Below, one piece after another: positions 33,221-44,720 of a stretch of 64,000 nucleotides of DNA. The stretch covers positions 9,300,001 to 9,364,000 of the forward strand of contig OZ316897.1 of the NCBI GenBank assembly GCA_973895155.1, given 5' to 3'. Source of the stretch: Marsupella aquatica (taxonomy: Eukaryota > Marchantiophyta). A program made the position numbers and the translations under genes. The notes under the pieces are model-generated. The model was given only the letters and a program-made list of their open reading frames with translations, was not told the DNA's origin and searched no databases. Numbering within the stretch: position 1 is the stretch's first letter; every line of letters begins with the position of its first letter.

Positions 33221-34534
33221 ATTTGACATTCTCATGGAAAGATTGTCTTGTCGAATGTGCCGTGCTCTTCCACGAACGAATTCAACGTTTCTTCAAGGAT
33301 TACATTTTGTCGACACACGCCATAATCAAAAATATGCTCCACTATGTCATCAAGTACAAGTTGCAGGGCCGCGAATCACTTTGCGCCCACACGGCGCTAT
33401 GGGTCAAGGATTGCGATGTCGATCGTGTCACAAACAAAATAGCAGCATTCATCCCCGACAGATTTGACTCAACATCTGGCAGATTCAAAGAGCCAAATGG
33501 AGCAGAAGAAAAGACCCTATATCGTAACGTGGTGACAAAACAACTTCACTACTGCAAGGAGGGCTTGTGCTTGCAAAGGCACTCCCAAACCGGCCTCAAA
33601 TACTGCAAGTTGGGTTTCCCCCAAGAAACTTGCCTTGACAAAGATGCAGCCATCGAGCCTACCATAGGGAAATGGAGGTACCATAGGCCAAGCGACCACC
33701 ACCAAAATGTCGTGCCATACCACCCACTTGTGTTGTTGCTATGGGGCGCACGTACACATGAACTTGCAACGCATCCCAAACGCGGCCTGGTCATTCTATT
33801 TGCTCAAGTATGCGATCAAATGGGAGCCCCTTGGATCACTCCAGCTTAATGCAAATGATGCGTGCACTCTAGGACTTGAGGGCTTGTCTGAAGTCCAGCT
33901 CAAGCTAGTCAACGGAGCTGTCCTATCTAGGAGCGTGTGCGCCACAGAGGTGGCCTTGACGTGCCTCAAAATCAACATCATCCATCGCTCGGAGACAATT
34001 GCGTTCATGGACTCTTCGCCGCTGGAATTGAGGACTGCCATCTACTGTAAGTCCTCAGGGATATGTTTGCATCCCACCAGACTCTATGCACAGAGACCCA
34101 AGGAGATGTTTGCAATGTCCTTCCACAACTACTTCACAAACCACGAGGTCCTAACCAATAAGAAAAACACCACCAAAGACTACGTCGGCAAGGATTTGCA
34201 AGGAAATTTTGTGTATCGGATGGAGCAGCTCGTGAGATTTTTGGAGTATCCTCCAGTATACAAGATGAATGGCTTCTTCTACAACTACCTTCTAAAGGTC
34301 GTGAGATTTCATGTAGAAGGCAAAATTCTCCTCAGGCCCATAAGTGACACGTGGAGCTACTTGCACGAGTGCATACACCACAAGTTGATAACCAATGTCG
34401 ACAACATACACAAGTTGGTCCTTGAGTATTGCGCATCGCACCTCTACTCCACCCACCACACTTCCCACTTGATACAGGAGCTGAATGAAAAGCTTCCCAC
34501 CAAATTTTCAACGACGCGACCTCATTCCAAATAG
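33217..34534 (+). pseudogene. Helitron Rep nuclease region
   Basis: Two overlapping frames with a shift near 33745. The first (33217-33849) contains KYKLQGRESLCAHTALWVKD, aligning with the HUH motif region, where the usual first His (PHAH-type) is Cys here. It also has Cys/His pairs (HYCKEGLCLQRH, GLKYCKLGFP). The second (33707-34534) contains FYLLKYAIK, equivalent to the two-tyrosine YxxxY motif, and a long C-terminal domain (CLHPTRLYAQRPKEMFAMSF, RFLEYPPVYKMNGFFY). Active Rep nicks and joins single strands; this copy is frameshifted and probably lacks a metal ligand. Confidence 0.65.
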
Positions 34535-34560
34535 TCCCTACCATCGTCATACAAAAACCA

Positions 34561-35968
34561 ATGGGTGCGATCCTCAATGACAAAACTCTCCCGACTGTCA
34601 ACTTGACTCCGGACCAAATCAAAGTGTTTGAGGCCCTCAAGGATGTCAAGAGCGATTTGTTCATGATTGACAGAAATCTGGGATCCGACAAGTCGACTTT
34701 CTTCATCTTGTACATGATGAACAAATACTGGACATCTAAAGGGAGGATGGTGAAGATGTGTGCAACCACGGGCGCAGCTGCCATAAACCTTCACACCGAT
34801 GCGGTGACAATGCATAACTTGTTTAGCATTATAATACACTGAGAGCTCAGACCTCTGCACATCACCAGTCCCCACTACCACATCTTGAACAATGATGTGT
34901 TCATCATAGATGAGGTGAGCATGTTGATACCCAAATTGTTGCGTTGCATCTCCACAAGGCTACACAAAACATTCCAAGATGAGGACCGCTCATCCAACCC
35001 GTTCCAAAATAAGACGGTCATCCTGGTTGGAGACATGTGCCAATTGCCTCTAGTTTGCACCCACCACACCAACGACATATGCAGATTGTGCCACCTCTTG
35101 TCGTCACCATATTTTGAGACCATGCGGAAATTTCACCTCAGCACTATGCTTAGACAGAGCACGGACAGGGAGTTCATGGAGTTCCTTAACAACATCCGCA
35201 CAAGCCTTCCTACCCAAGAATCGATCGATGCATGCTTGGGACAATGTTACATGTCCAAACAAGAAGCTCATGATTTCATTGACGCCTCGACAACCATGAT
35301 ATGCACACATAGAGAAACCGTCGACAACTACAACAAGCGGGCATTACAAAGATATTTCCCCCCAAGAAATCGTGCCCGTCCCAATACTCACCAATGCCCT
35401 TTTAGACGAATCCACCCAACCTTGGATCCAAGATCCCGCCTTCCACACACTGACAAACGTTACAATTGGATGCAAGGTGATTCTCACACACAACATCGAC
35501 CTCTCCAAGTAGGCCGCGAACGGCAATAGCGAAGTCATGGAAAAAATCACTACAGAAGCTGAAGGCAAAATGTCAAATTTTGTGAGAATGTCTTCCAACC
35601 ACTGCCTTGTAAAGATCAATCAAACGGTTCACAAGAACAAGTTCATCTTGGGATAGCAAACCCATCACAAATAGACTTTCCCTCTCGTGCTCGACTATGC
35701 CATAATAGGTCACAAAAGCCAAGGTTGCACAGTAGCAGACAAGGTTGTGCTAGAAATAAACAATGCATTTACATCGAGTCTCGTGTATGTCATGTTGAGT
35801 AGGGTCACAAACAGAGCATTCATGCGCATTGTTGGAGTCCTTATGCCGCCGGACTTCAAAGTGTTCCACTTACCCATTCGTCGTGTTCAACAAGCAGATG
35901 TCGACCACCAAAGGCAACAAGGCAGGCAAGGCATCACAACAACCACAAGAAACAATGACAGCAAATAG
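34561..35968 (+). pseudogene. Helitron PIF1-type helicase region
   Basis: Pieces in order: LTPDQIKVFEAL, a damaged Walker A (DRNLGSDKSTF where GxAGTGKS is usual), MVKMCATTGAAAINL, TGA at 34840-34842, then in the same frame the Walker B VFIIDEVSML, ILVGDMCQLPLV (motif III), a shifted stretch near 35350-35650, GHKSQGCTVADKVVLEI (motif V) and MLSRVTNRAFM (motif VI). This is a typical SF1B helicase fused to Rep in Helitrons. The Walker A loss alone should abolish ATP hydrolysis. Confidence 0.75.
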
Positions 35969-36002
35969 CAATCTGACAATCGCTACTTCGACATCAGTTC
36001 AG

Positions 36003-36142
36003 GTAAAGAGTCTCCAATTTCTACTTCACCTTGCTATCACAAACGATCGATAACAATAAAATGATAATACAAAAATTGAAGGATTCATTTGCATTGATGG
36101 GCACTTTTGTTCTAAAATATTGTTCACATCTTTCCTGTGCAG
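36003..36142 (+). other. Probable intron in the Helitron 3' tail
   Basis: The donor follows TCAGTTCAG at 36002 (GTAAAG) and the acceptor is TTTCCTGTGCAG at 36142. Splicing would join TIATSTSVQ to PITTAEMARMIIQELP in phase 0. The upstream frame is the one reading FVVFNKQMSTTKGNKAGKA. It is 140 bp long. Confidence 0.45.
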
Positions 36143-36954
36143 CCAATTACAACGGCAGAAATGGCAAGGATGATCATCCAAGAGCTGCCATCAAATGACT
36201 TTAGGCCAAAGAAATTGGATCAAAACAACTAAGATGGTAAACGGGATCAATAGGAGAGAACTTTTGAAAATGAACAAAGAGAGGAAAGCGTTCAAAGCGG
36301 ACTTCTACAACCATTACCGAGATAAACCAGCAACTGGTAAGCACAAAGAGAAAAACTAAAAAATGTTCAAATCGACTTCATCTCCAATTAAATCATCTCA
36401 TGCGCACATTAAGCACTAACTCCGTGTTGAAAATAAATGCAGGTGTCATGAAGGAGATTCTCAGGTACATGGCAGTTCCTTTTGAGGAGGATCAACTAAC
36501 TTACAGGGATGGGATGCATGAGTACATCCAAGTCACAAAGGGAGCTTGCCTAGAGCAACTGACCAGATTGAGGCATGATTTAAAGATGCCACTAGATATG
36601 TTGGTAGGGCTGACTCATCAACAATCTCAGTCCTTGATCGACAGACTAAGGAGAAGTAGCGACCAAGGCCTACTATCTGACGTCCCTGCCCAAACATCAA
36701 CGGAAGAACCCACTCAAGCCACTACATCCAAGCAAAAATTCAACTTTTTTCTTTCCTTTCATTGTACTTTTATTTTATTTTATTATGGACCCCCATTAGG
36801 AGTCTCTTGCAAATTCCAGGCTAGCACGAGGACGTGCCTTGTAAACATTGACGTCAACAAAGAGTACACAACTGTTTTGCAGAAGAAAATGTTCCTAGAT
36901 CCTGTTTGTGGCAAATTTTCCGTAACAACTAGGTTGCCATGGATTAATTCCTAA
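36143..36954 (+). pseudogene. Helitron tail exons, one with an in-frame splice
   Basis: Exon-like segment 36143-36336 has a stop after LDQNN near 36230, with a second frame giving MVNGINRRELLKMNKERKAF and FYNHYRDKPAT. A phase-1 intron (36337-36442; donor GTAAGC, acceptor AAATGCAG) joins this to GVMKEILRYMAVPFEEDQLT and GACLEQLTRLRHDLKMPLD. The two sides share frame after splicing, which supports a real intron. The product could be a C-terminal extension of the Helitron protein or a captured host gene piece. From about 36765 the frame runs into the dispersed repeat and is no longer meaningful. Confidence 0.45.
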
Positions 36955-36955
36955 A
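36765..36955. repeat. Dispersed repeat related to 8471-8700
   Basis: Same ordered blocks as the copy at 8471-8700: a TTTATTTTATTTTATTA leader, GGACCCCCATTAGGAGTC, a TAGCACGAGGACGTGC palindromic block and TTTGTGGCAAATTTTCCGTAA. It lies at the right edge of the Helitron remains, so it may be a TE end or an independent small element. Confidence 0.45.
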
Positions 36956-36960
36956 TGTAA

Positions 36961-39900
36961 AAGTGAAATAAAAGTAAATCAAATACACAAGAAGATGTCA
37001 ATTCTTTTACTTAGTCACTATTTTAGTTTGTTTTTTTACTTATTAAAAAACTATAACATAAATAAATTTTCAATAGTAATAACAAGTAATTAAAGTGGTT
37101 ACCAAAAATGTAACCACCTCTGAATTTTCAGTTTTTGGCACTCAAACGTGGGTTTAGTTTGTCAGGTCTAGACCCTGGTGTTGCGAAAGTAGACCTCAAG
37201 TAGTTTGAACGAAATCCCTGGGCCCCCAGCCTTTGTAAACTAAAGAGGTATACGTGCGTACCCCTTATTATTTTTGGAAGCCTATAAAAATTTCTCTTGT
37301 TATTCTTAAAAACTTAATTTTGGAGAATATATCTGCCCCTTTGAGATATTATAATTTCACATTTACACCATTTATGAAAGCCTTGAAAAATTATAAATTC
37401 ATCATGTGCAAACGGTTCTAAAATTGATGGGAGTGTTTTGGAAGGGTTTTGGGTACATACATTTTTATGTTCGTGACCCTTTAATCCCAAACTTCAACTT
37501 TGGGGCATTTTTGAACCATAGGGTAGGGTAGTCAGGGTTCAAAAGCTCCAAAGTCCTAAACTACTCTGAATCATAGATGTTGCAAGCATAATTATATGTC
37601 ATATACACATGTTACAATAAAGGGTGGCCACAAGGACCAATCCTATTGTGACGCGTGTCACATCCATATTACATCACCTCTTGAAGCATATTAACTTGGG
37701 CGACATTTATATAAGCCTATATTAGTTAGAAAGGGTTCTTTGAATAAAACCATCCCTTGATATTTCTAAGCCAATTATAAAAATTAATCTCAAATCAGAT
37801 TTTTTGCACCCTTCATCCGTTCGCACGTCCAGCCCATTATTAATAATGTTGGGGGCCCAGGGAACGAAATTCAGCAACCTCTCCATGAGAGTTTGATTCA
37901 CTGGCCTCCACTCATTTTTCCTTATATTATTTCCATATCATTTCCATACGGTTGTGTTAAGTTGCTTCCCTGTGAATTGAATTACCTCTTATGGGATTCT
38001 GGTGAGTGTCTATTTGATTGTTGTTGTTGGTTTCTATGTCCATATCTTGACTTCTTGGCTCCTAGCTTTGGGATTTTATCCTAAATGACTTTGCATTTTG
38101 AGGACTACTTTGCAGTTGTTCGATCTTTTCAATGAGCCGCTCATGATCACCAATTGTTTCTTCAACTATGTCCTAGATCTACTCAGTTGCTTGTTTTCTT
38201 CAACTAACTCCATTATAGCCTTATATCGTTGCTCCAGGACAAAGTAGATAGGATCAGATAGAAACATTGGACGGTTACAAATACTAAGAATGAGAAGTCA
38301 TGGAATTGCAAGAGTGCCTATCCAGACCGAATTTGCAAGAAGTATATGATACGAATTGCACAAGATCAAAGAGGGTTATCCAAAGTTGTTGCTGAAGGGC
38401 TCCATACCCGACTCCATATTGCTTTTCATATACCTCCACCTGAGTTTCTTGGCTCTACACGTCCACGGACAAATTCTCTCAGTTCACCCATTGAGGACAA
38501 GAAAGACAGTACAAAGTCAAACTTGGTAACTCCAATCTTGACCTCGGACCTTGAATGTTGCCAGCAAAAGGGACAATTAGGATATCATCATTGTCATTTG
38601 AGAAAAGAAACGGCAATCACAATTTTGATCAAAAACTCTATATTCTAAATGGGAACTTGAATTGTAAGCAATATGGTTAGGACAAGGCATTAATATCATA
38701 AATTAGTAAATCACAATCCAATCCCTACTACTAGAGAGCATTAATTAAGCCCTAAAGCTTTCACACAAATTATACAACATTGTGCCAATGTTTTGATCAA
38801 GGGGATTTTAGAGATCCAATTTAACCCCACAGTAGGCATCAGGACTGCAGACTGTGACACAAGTTGGGCCTTAACCACAATCCAACTTGCAAGAAATAGT
38901 GTCTAATAGCAATTCAACATAGAAAGTCGTCTCAGATTCAATAACTAGGTAGGAACTAGGACAACCAAATGACATTGGCAAGAAGAGCATAGACCCCTAA
39001 ATCCCTTCTAGGGTTTCAATAAGTATCAGGGCGTGTTCGACGTGCAAAGCAAGCATTAATAGAGGATATTGTACATCGATCTCTACTTACAACTCTTTTG
39101 GTTCTAATTCATGTTGGCCAGATTATCTCCAAGTTTGGACGACTATAAAACTCAAAATCCAATCAATGTAACAAACGTTAGGGGTATCTTATGTTTTCAT
39201 AAACAGGTAACAAACATTGTCAAATTGCAGTCAAGACAACAAATGGAATGTCCAAATAGTTTGATTTTTAAATTTCCAATTCAAATAGCAGAGGGAGCAC
39301 ATAACTATGTGCAAGGAGCTTTTGATATAAGTTATACAATTTGGCTTGCTACTATGCCATAGCTAGTCGATCGATAGGTTATAAATGAAATTCTCTATAA
39401 ATAATTTCCTCACATATTTCTCCCCACACTGAATAGAGAAGAGAACTAATCACTCTAAATTGATCGTCAAAGCTTGCAAAACTCCTATTGACATAGATGA
39501 CTAGCATAAGTGTAGTTGAAGTACTTACAAATTTTACAATCACTTAAGCCTTAGCTGTTTCCAACTTCACCGCCTCTCTTGCCACAATTTTCTCAAACAC
39601 CTCCCTCATTTTGAGACCTACAATGGTTTGGAACAATCCTGTTCCATTGTTGCTACCGTTCAATTTTGTTGTATCTTAACTTCATCTCAGGTTTGGACTG
39701 CCGAGTCCCCCATATATAGCTACTACCCTAATCATTGCTTTTGACGAATGATCATGTGGACACCATCAAACCATGATCAGTAGCTCCTATTATCTATAGG
39801 TGGTGCCATCATGTCTTAGCCAGATCCATATCTACTAAGCCTATCCCCTTCTTCACAGGTATGCTAAAGAGAATAGCTCCCGTCCTTGGCACCAATCCAC

Positions 39901-41507
39901 ATCAACCCCACTAGCAACAATTTTAAAATCCTGTCCGATCAAATGCCCAAGTAGAGATGAGGTCTATATGTGCCCCAAAACAAGCATTTCTGGTGCTCTC
40001 CCTGAAATTGCTCCAAGTGGGAGACTCAAGCCTCAGGGAGGAGAGTGATAGCCTTGGGCTTTAGAACAGGCGCCCCAAAGAGAATTTTCCATTACCAAAA
40101 AGAAAATGAGAAAAGCACAAGGGTGACAAAAATTGCATATAAAGCAACTCCTCCCCAATACCAAGCTCCCTATTTTGCCTTCAATGCTCTGGCCCTCTAG
40201 AGGGCAGAGGCAAAAGATCAACAGCTCCGTCCTCCACTACGTTCCTGAGCAAGACTCTACTGTAGGCCTCTGTTACATCAATCACCCAAAGGCAAAAGTA
40301 AAGAGACACCTCAACTCTGTGCCTCTCTATTTTAAAGAGCTTGGCTGTATAGAGTTTGTGTTTCATTCACACTTTACAAAATCCTCATTTGTTCACCACC
40401 GTGTCATTGGCTCTTCCTAAGTCACAATCCGTTAGTACAAACCCTGCCCTTGCAAGGATTCTGGTTCTTCCCTTTTGCGCAGCCATTGTGTACTTTCTAA
40501 AGTGCAAAGAGGACTCCACTAAACAACATTGAGTTTGTTTTGTGAGTGGATTAAACTCCCTCATAACTGGACTCAAATAGGCAAGTGAATGTAGTTTCTC
40601 AAATATTGTAGCACTCTAGAATATTAACAAAAATCATGAGTTTAGGATTGTCAATAGAATATTCATTTGAAGAAATCAGGTGGAGTTTAGGATCGTCTGA
40701 GCAATTGTGTTTGAAGGTGGCGTCTTGTGACAAGCTATCATTGAACTCGCACAAATCTTGTGCCAAGGATGCTGCATTATATAGTAGAGAGCAAGAAGTT
40801 CTCGGCTGGCAATGCCTATTCAAAACCATTTAGAAGGTTTCCATCAACAATTTGACTAAGTTGAACGGAACTCCTATCGACCATGACTTCCGTGGACATG
40901 AACTAAATAGAACATCGTGGTCATTTGTTCCTGATATTGAACTCATTTACTAATATTGTTTAAAGTATTTATGACCCTAGCTATACCTAGTCAACTTACA
41001 ACCAGGCTTAGAACCAATTGCAAAGAAAAAACTTACAAAATTCCATAAGATTCAACCTTTCTTGTTCTGCAAACTAGTTTACAAAGAATACATGAAAGAA
41101 CTTGTACTGGCTCCCAAATGCGAAACAGATGTTGCAGTAGTGACCTACTTGGGCATAAACAAAAACAGTCCCATCAGGTCGTATTGAGTGCCACCCAAGA
41201 GAGCTTCTAAGAGATTGGAAGCTCATAGTGAGAACCAACAGCTCAATAAGTCCATTAGTGCAATCCCATCTAGTCCACTTGATCAGCAACACTTTGCTCA
41301 CCACATGATGTCATCAACCAAACAATTCTTGTGGTCCTTCCAAAACCAATCGCTCAAATGATAATGAACTCATGGCTTGCACAAATGAGAGCAACTCAAT
41401 AGAGATGAAAGACAAGATGTTGTCAGGATATGTATGATGCTCAAATTTTATCCTCAAGAGTCGTTGACTTTACCAAAGTAGGAGGCATGTACCCCGAGGC
41501 ATACATT
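36961..41507. other. No supported gene, AT-rich
   Basis: About 4.5 kb with only short ORFs (longest about 100 codons at 38346-38648). No domain, splice pattern, tRNA or tandem repeat was recognised on either strand. Composition is that of old TE-derived sequence. Confidence 0.45.
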
Positions 41508-42420
41508 GCAAGCTCTACTTTCTATTGGCTTGAAGTCATCTAAACCTAGCGGTAGCTCATCCATATTGGATTTGGCAATGAAGCCCAATTGTTGGATAGC
41601 CGCTTTGCAAGACACTTGTCACTTAGAAAATCCCTTGGTTTATTTGTCGGTTTTGAGGTCTACAAGCGTGTTGTTATAGAAACAACTTTTCAAAGTTTTA
41701 GAATTTAGTGAGCTTAAGCAAAGTAGACATACTTGTTGATCTTTTGCATTTCAGCTTGTTTGCAAAGCATTTAAGGTCATTGCAAAAGGAAGTACTCATA
41801 AAGTGGACTTCTTTACAATTTGGGTGTGCACATTGTCATCTATTATAAATGAGAAATTCTAAAAGATCATCCCAAGAGATACAATGCTATGCTTGACTTA
41901 GTTAGCAATGAGAGGCTATTTGTTGCTCCATGCCTAGTAGCATAGATCAGTTATTGTACGTAACAATGTACTAAGTTATGAATTTGTGATTGCATGATCT
42001 ACCTGGTCGATCATGGCTTTTCAAGGAATGAAATGATAGAAAATTGACCAATTCATATTGTTTTTAATAGGGCGGCAAGGAAGAATGATAACCAATCTCA
42101 ATTGGGAATTCATGCAACGTCAAAACATGCCTCAAAGAATGAGCTCCGAGAGAAGAGACACTGCATGCAGACGTGCAATAGCCGCCCATGCCAAGTCGCA
42201 CACCCCGTTCCCCGTTCTGTCGAGAATGGGCCTTGGCCCACATGTATATCCAAGAATGGAAATTGGTTTGCCAAAAGACAATCCGAGACATGAAGGTTTG
42301 CGGAATGCGTGGACTTGTACGGTATGGCAACACTCCAAGGCTTGATATGACATTCACAACCATTCAAAAAACTAGCTTGATGTCGTATGACATATATGCA
42401 ATGCTTTCATGAACAAGTGT
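41508..42420 (+). mobile_element. Second Helitron-related fragment
   Basis: Homologous to 31590-32120. Block order is preserved: 'agctctact', 'ctagcggtagctcatccata', 'ggat', 'caattgttggata', and later a coding piece reading EWKLVCQKTIRDMKVCGMRG and GNTPRLDMTFTTI, against EWRAVCQKTAQGMKVCGMCG and GNTPRLDKTFTTV at the first locus. Identity is roughly 75 percent by eye. About 390 bp of unrelated sequence (41640-42030) separates the two matched parts. The rest of the Helitron is absent. Confidence 0.6.
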
Positions 42421-43489
42421 TGTTTAATGTCTTCTGGTTTGAGTATCTCAACATTGCCAATAGTACAAGTTGCTATTGCCTCCATGAGTTCTTGTTTATG
42501 TGGGTGACCTCGACAGTAAGGAAGACACCTTACCTGTCTCTCAACATACATGAGAGACATTCTTTTCATTAAATAGCACTTGTCTATCCCAATGGCTTTT
42601 TCAAAAATCTCAATCACATCCAAGTGATTGCAAGTACTAGCATAAACCTTAGGGTACTAATGAAGTAAAAAGCCCTTAATGCTCAGCATCCGGATCTCGA
42701 TCCGGATGTAGAAAGGATTGAGCCTCCATTGTACATCTCTGAAACTATATCAATTGAATTGAGCAAGACGTTGAGTGGTGCGTGATATTGTTCCATGCTC
42801 TCTATTTTTCTGTCAATGTACTCGTCAAAGTAAGTGTAACCTTAGGAGTTGTGGGAATGAAATCATGATTGGTAGCAATACACTTGTTACTCTGTTTGAG
42901 AGACAGAATGACAAAGTCTAAGGAGTAAGTTGCAATATTTTCCACGAATTATGCTAAAAGCAAGGAAGTTTCATCCACTTCCAAGTCTCCTTGTAGAAAT
43001 ATAACAGCTAGCTAGAATAGGTTAGAAGTAGAAAGAATCTGTCCAATGCTCATTAAATTGAGCCAACTCAAGTCAACAAGTATCAATGGATCTGAGATTA
43101 AAAATCTAACTGGCCTCTATTTTCTTCAAGTGATAAAACCTCCGGAACTCATGAATAGGGAGTGATTTTGTAGGTAGTCACATGTATCTGAACTTGGTCC
43201 TTAGGTGTTCTAGGCTCCATCCTCTGTATGATGAAGTTGTGAGGAGTTTGAGTAGAGGATGTGACAACTACTACAAAATCTGGATCAGATCTAAGTGTAG
43301 TGTCAACTACCTCACTCAAATCCCTGATCTAGTGAATCATATATAGGTATGTCATAATACCTCTAGAATTCCCTTACAGGTGGAATTTTAGCTCCAATTG
43401 TCTTACTAAAACTCTACGTACTAGCTGTGCTACAACATCCTTAGTGGGTAGTGGCTTAACCACAATAGTGTATAGTGGTCCAATCTTTG
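42421..43489. other. No supported gene
   Basis: Short ORFs only. Minus-strand text from about 42700 onwards could be a continuation of the Gypsy relic but no RT motif was found. Confidence 0.35.
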
Positions 43490-44720
43490 GTTAAGGTTTT
43501 GGTGTCTCCCTTGGGTGTTGCACTGGTCCTTCAATCTGTTTTTTTTGTGTTATTGGTCCTCTACATAAAGCAAGGTTGCCTTGAGGTTTGTTAGGTGTTG
43601 TTGTAGGAATACATGGATCATAATCATAATTTGGCTCAAATGAAGGAGAACAAATCACAATCAAGTTCTTCTCTTTGACTACTATCTCTTCCACATGACA
43701 TTGTAACAGATCAGTAAGCTGATGGATTACTCTCCTATCTTGGTCAGCATGAACATTGGGTGAATTTGGGGGTGAATCAAACTAATGTGGAATGTCCTTG
43801 TCAATCTTAGTGAGTACATTAACATAATCCTTTGCTAAGTTAATATCTCCTTTTGAAACAACAGTATCAGAAGGTTTCAAGGTATAAACATGGGATGTAT
43901 AAGATAATGGTGTGTGGTAAGCAATATCCTATTTCCTATCATCACAAGTGGGTGGAGCTAGTGGACAATATTTAGAAGACTGACCATACTGGGGGATGGT
44001 AAATTCAAAGATAAGATACTTCTTATCTCTTCTGGTTCTCTTGGAACATCTCTCTCTGGCTCTTCAAGTAATTAACTTTTCATCTCCTTCATGGTTAGGT
44101 ATCTCCATAGGTTCAAATCATATTGGAGAAGTAGGTAGTTTTGTAGTTTTTCAGCATCCATAGGTTCAAACAGCAGCTCAGCAATCAGGCTCTCTCTCTC
44201 CTCGATTTTAATTTGTTGGTAGCAAACAATGATCATGATAATAATAATGAAATAGTCAATCCTTGAAAAAGATAATCAGCAATTTGAATAGGTACCGCCT
44301 TAAGCTCACCAACAGATTTAATCATTTGCCCATTAATCCAAAGTTGTGTACATGGCTCAGGTAAAATCAGTGCAAGGACCAGATTTTGAGCTAGTCAAAA
44401 TGAGAGTAGATATATTGAATCTTGATCCTTTGCCTACAATTGACCAAGTATCCTACAAGTCTTATTTGAAATTCAAAAGAACTTTGAATGACTCTTGAAA
44501 ACACATTGGCGGGATGCATAGTAGAAACAACTAAAAGCATGTCTTTCCCAAGCTCAAGGTTAGTTTTGAAAAGTTCCTAGCTTCAGATTACTAGTATTCA
44601 TCTCCTTTCCTTGTTGCAAGACGTATCTTTTCACTGGATAATAGATTGTATCTTGCTCCAAGGTCTATCGCAACATCCGCAACTAGACTTCTTCCTATTT
44701 TAACTTGGAACTCAAAAGAA
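43490..44720 (-). mobile_element. Ty3/Gypsy relic with retropepsin, minus strand
   Basis: On the minus strand, 44720-44640 reads ADVAIDLGARYNLLSSEKIR. This matches the active-site region of retroviral-type aspartic proteases in Gypsy elements, with DLGA in place of D(T/S)GA. Further on (about 44370-44230) comes INGQMIKSVGELKAVPIQIA, the usual second conserved block of that protease. Stops and shifts interrupt both. The ORF at 43491-43694 (Lys/Pro-rich) lies in the same orientation and may belong to the linker before RT. No LTRs, RT or integrase were recognised nearby. Confidence 0.55.

Larger units (their letters stand above)
31590..36960 (+). mobile_element. Decayed Helitron (rolling-circle transposon)
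   Basis: In order on the plus strand: an N-terminal segment (QEWRAVCQKT, MKVCGMCGLVCYGNTPRLD), a Helitron-like N domain (HFFVTLTCDELNDLRWPEI), a Rep region (WKDCLVECAVLFHERIQRFF), a PIF1-type helicase, and spliced-looking 3' exons. Stops and frameshifts break it about every 0.3-0.8 kb. The outer ends are estimates: I could not identify the 5' TC or the 3' hairpin-CTRR terminus. The left part is duplicated at 41508-42420. Confidence 0.8.

Noticed and set aside
38346-38648. Possible retroviral zinc knuckle (CCQQKGQLGYHHCHL)
   Set aside because: Cys/His spacing does not fit CX2CX4HX4C and no neighbouring gag or pol text was found.
40033-41304. Several 60-95 codon ORFs on both strands
   Set aside because: No shared frame, splice signals or domain; typical of random ORFs in this composition.
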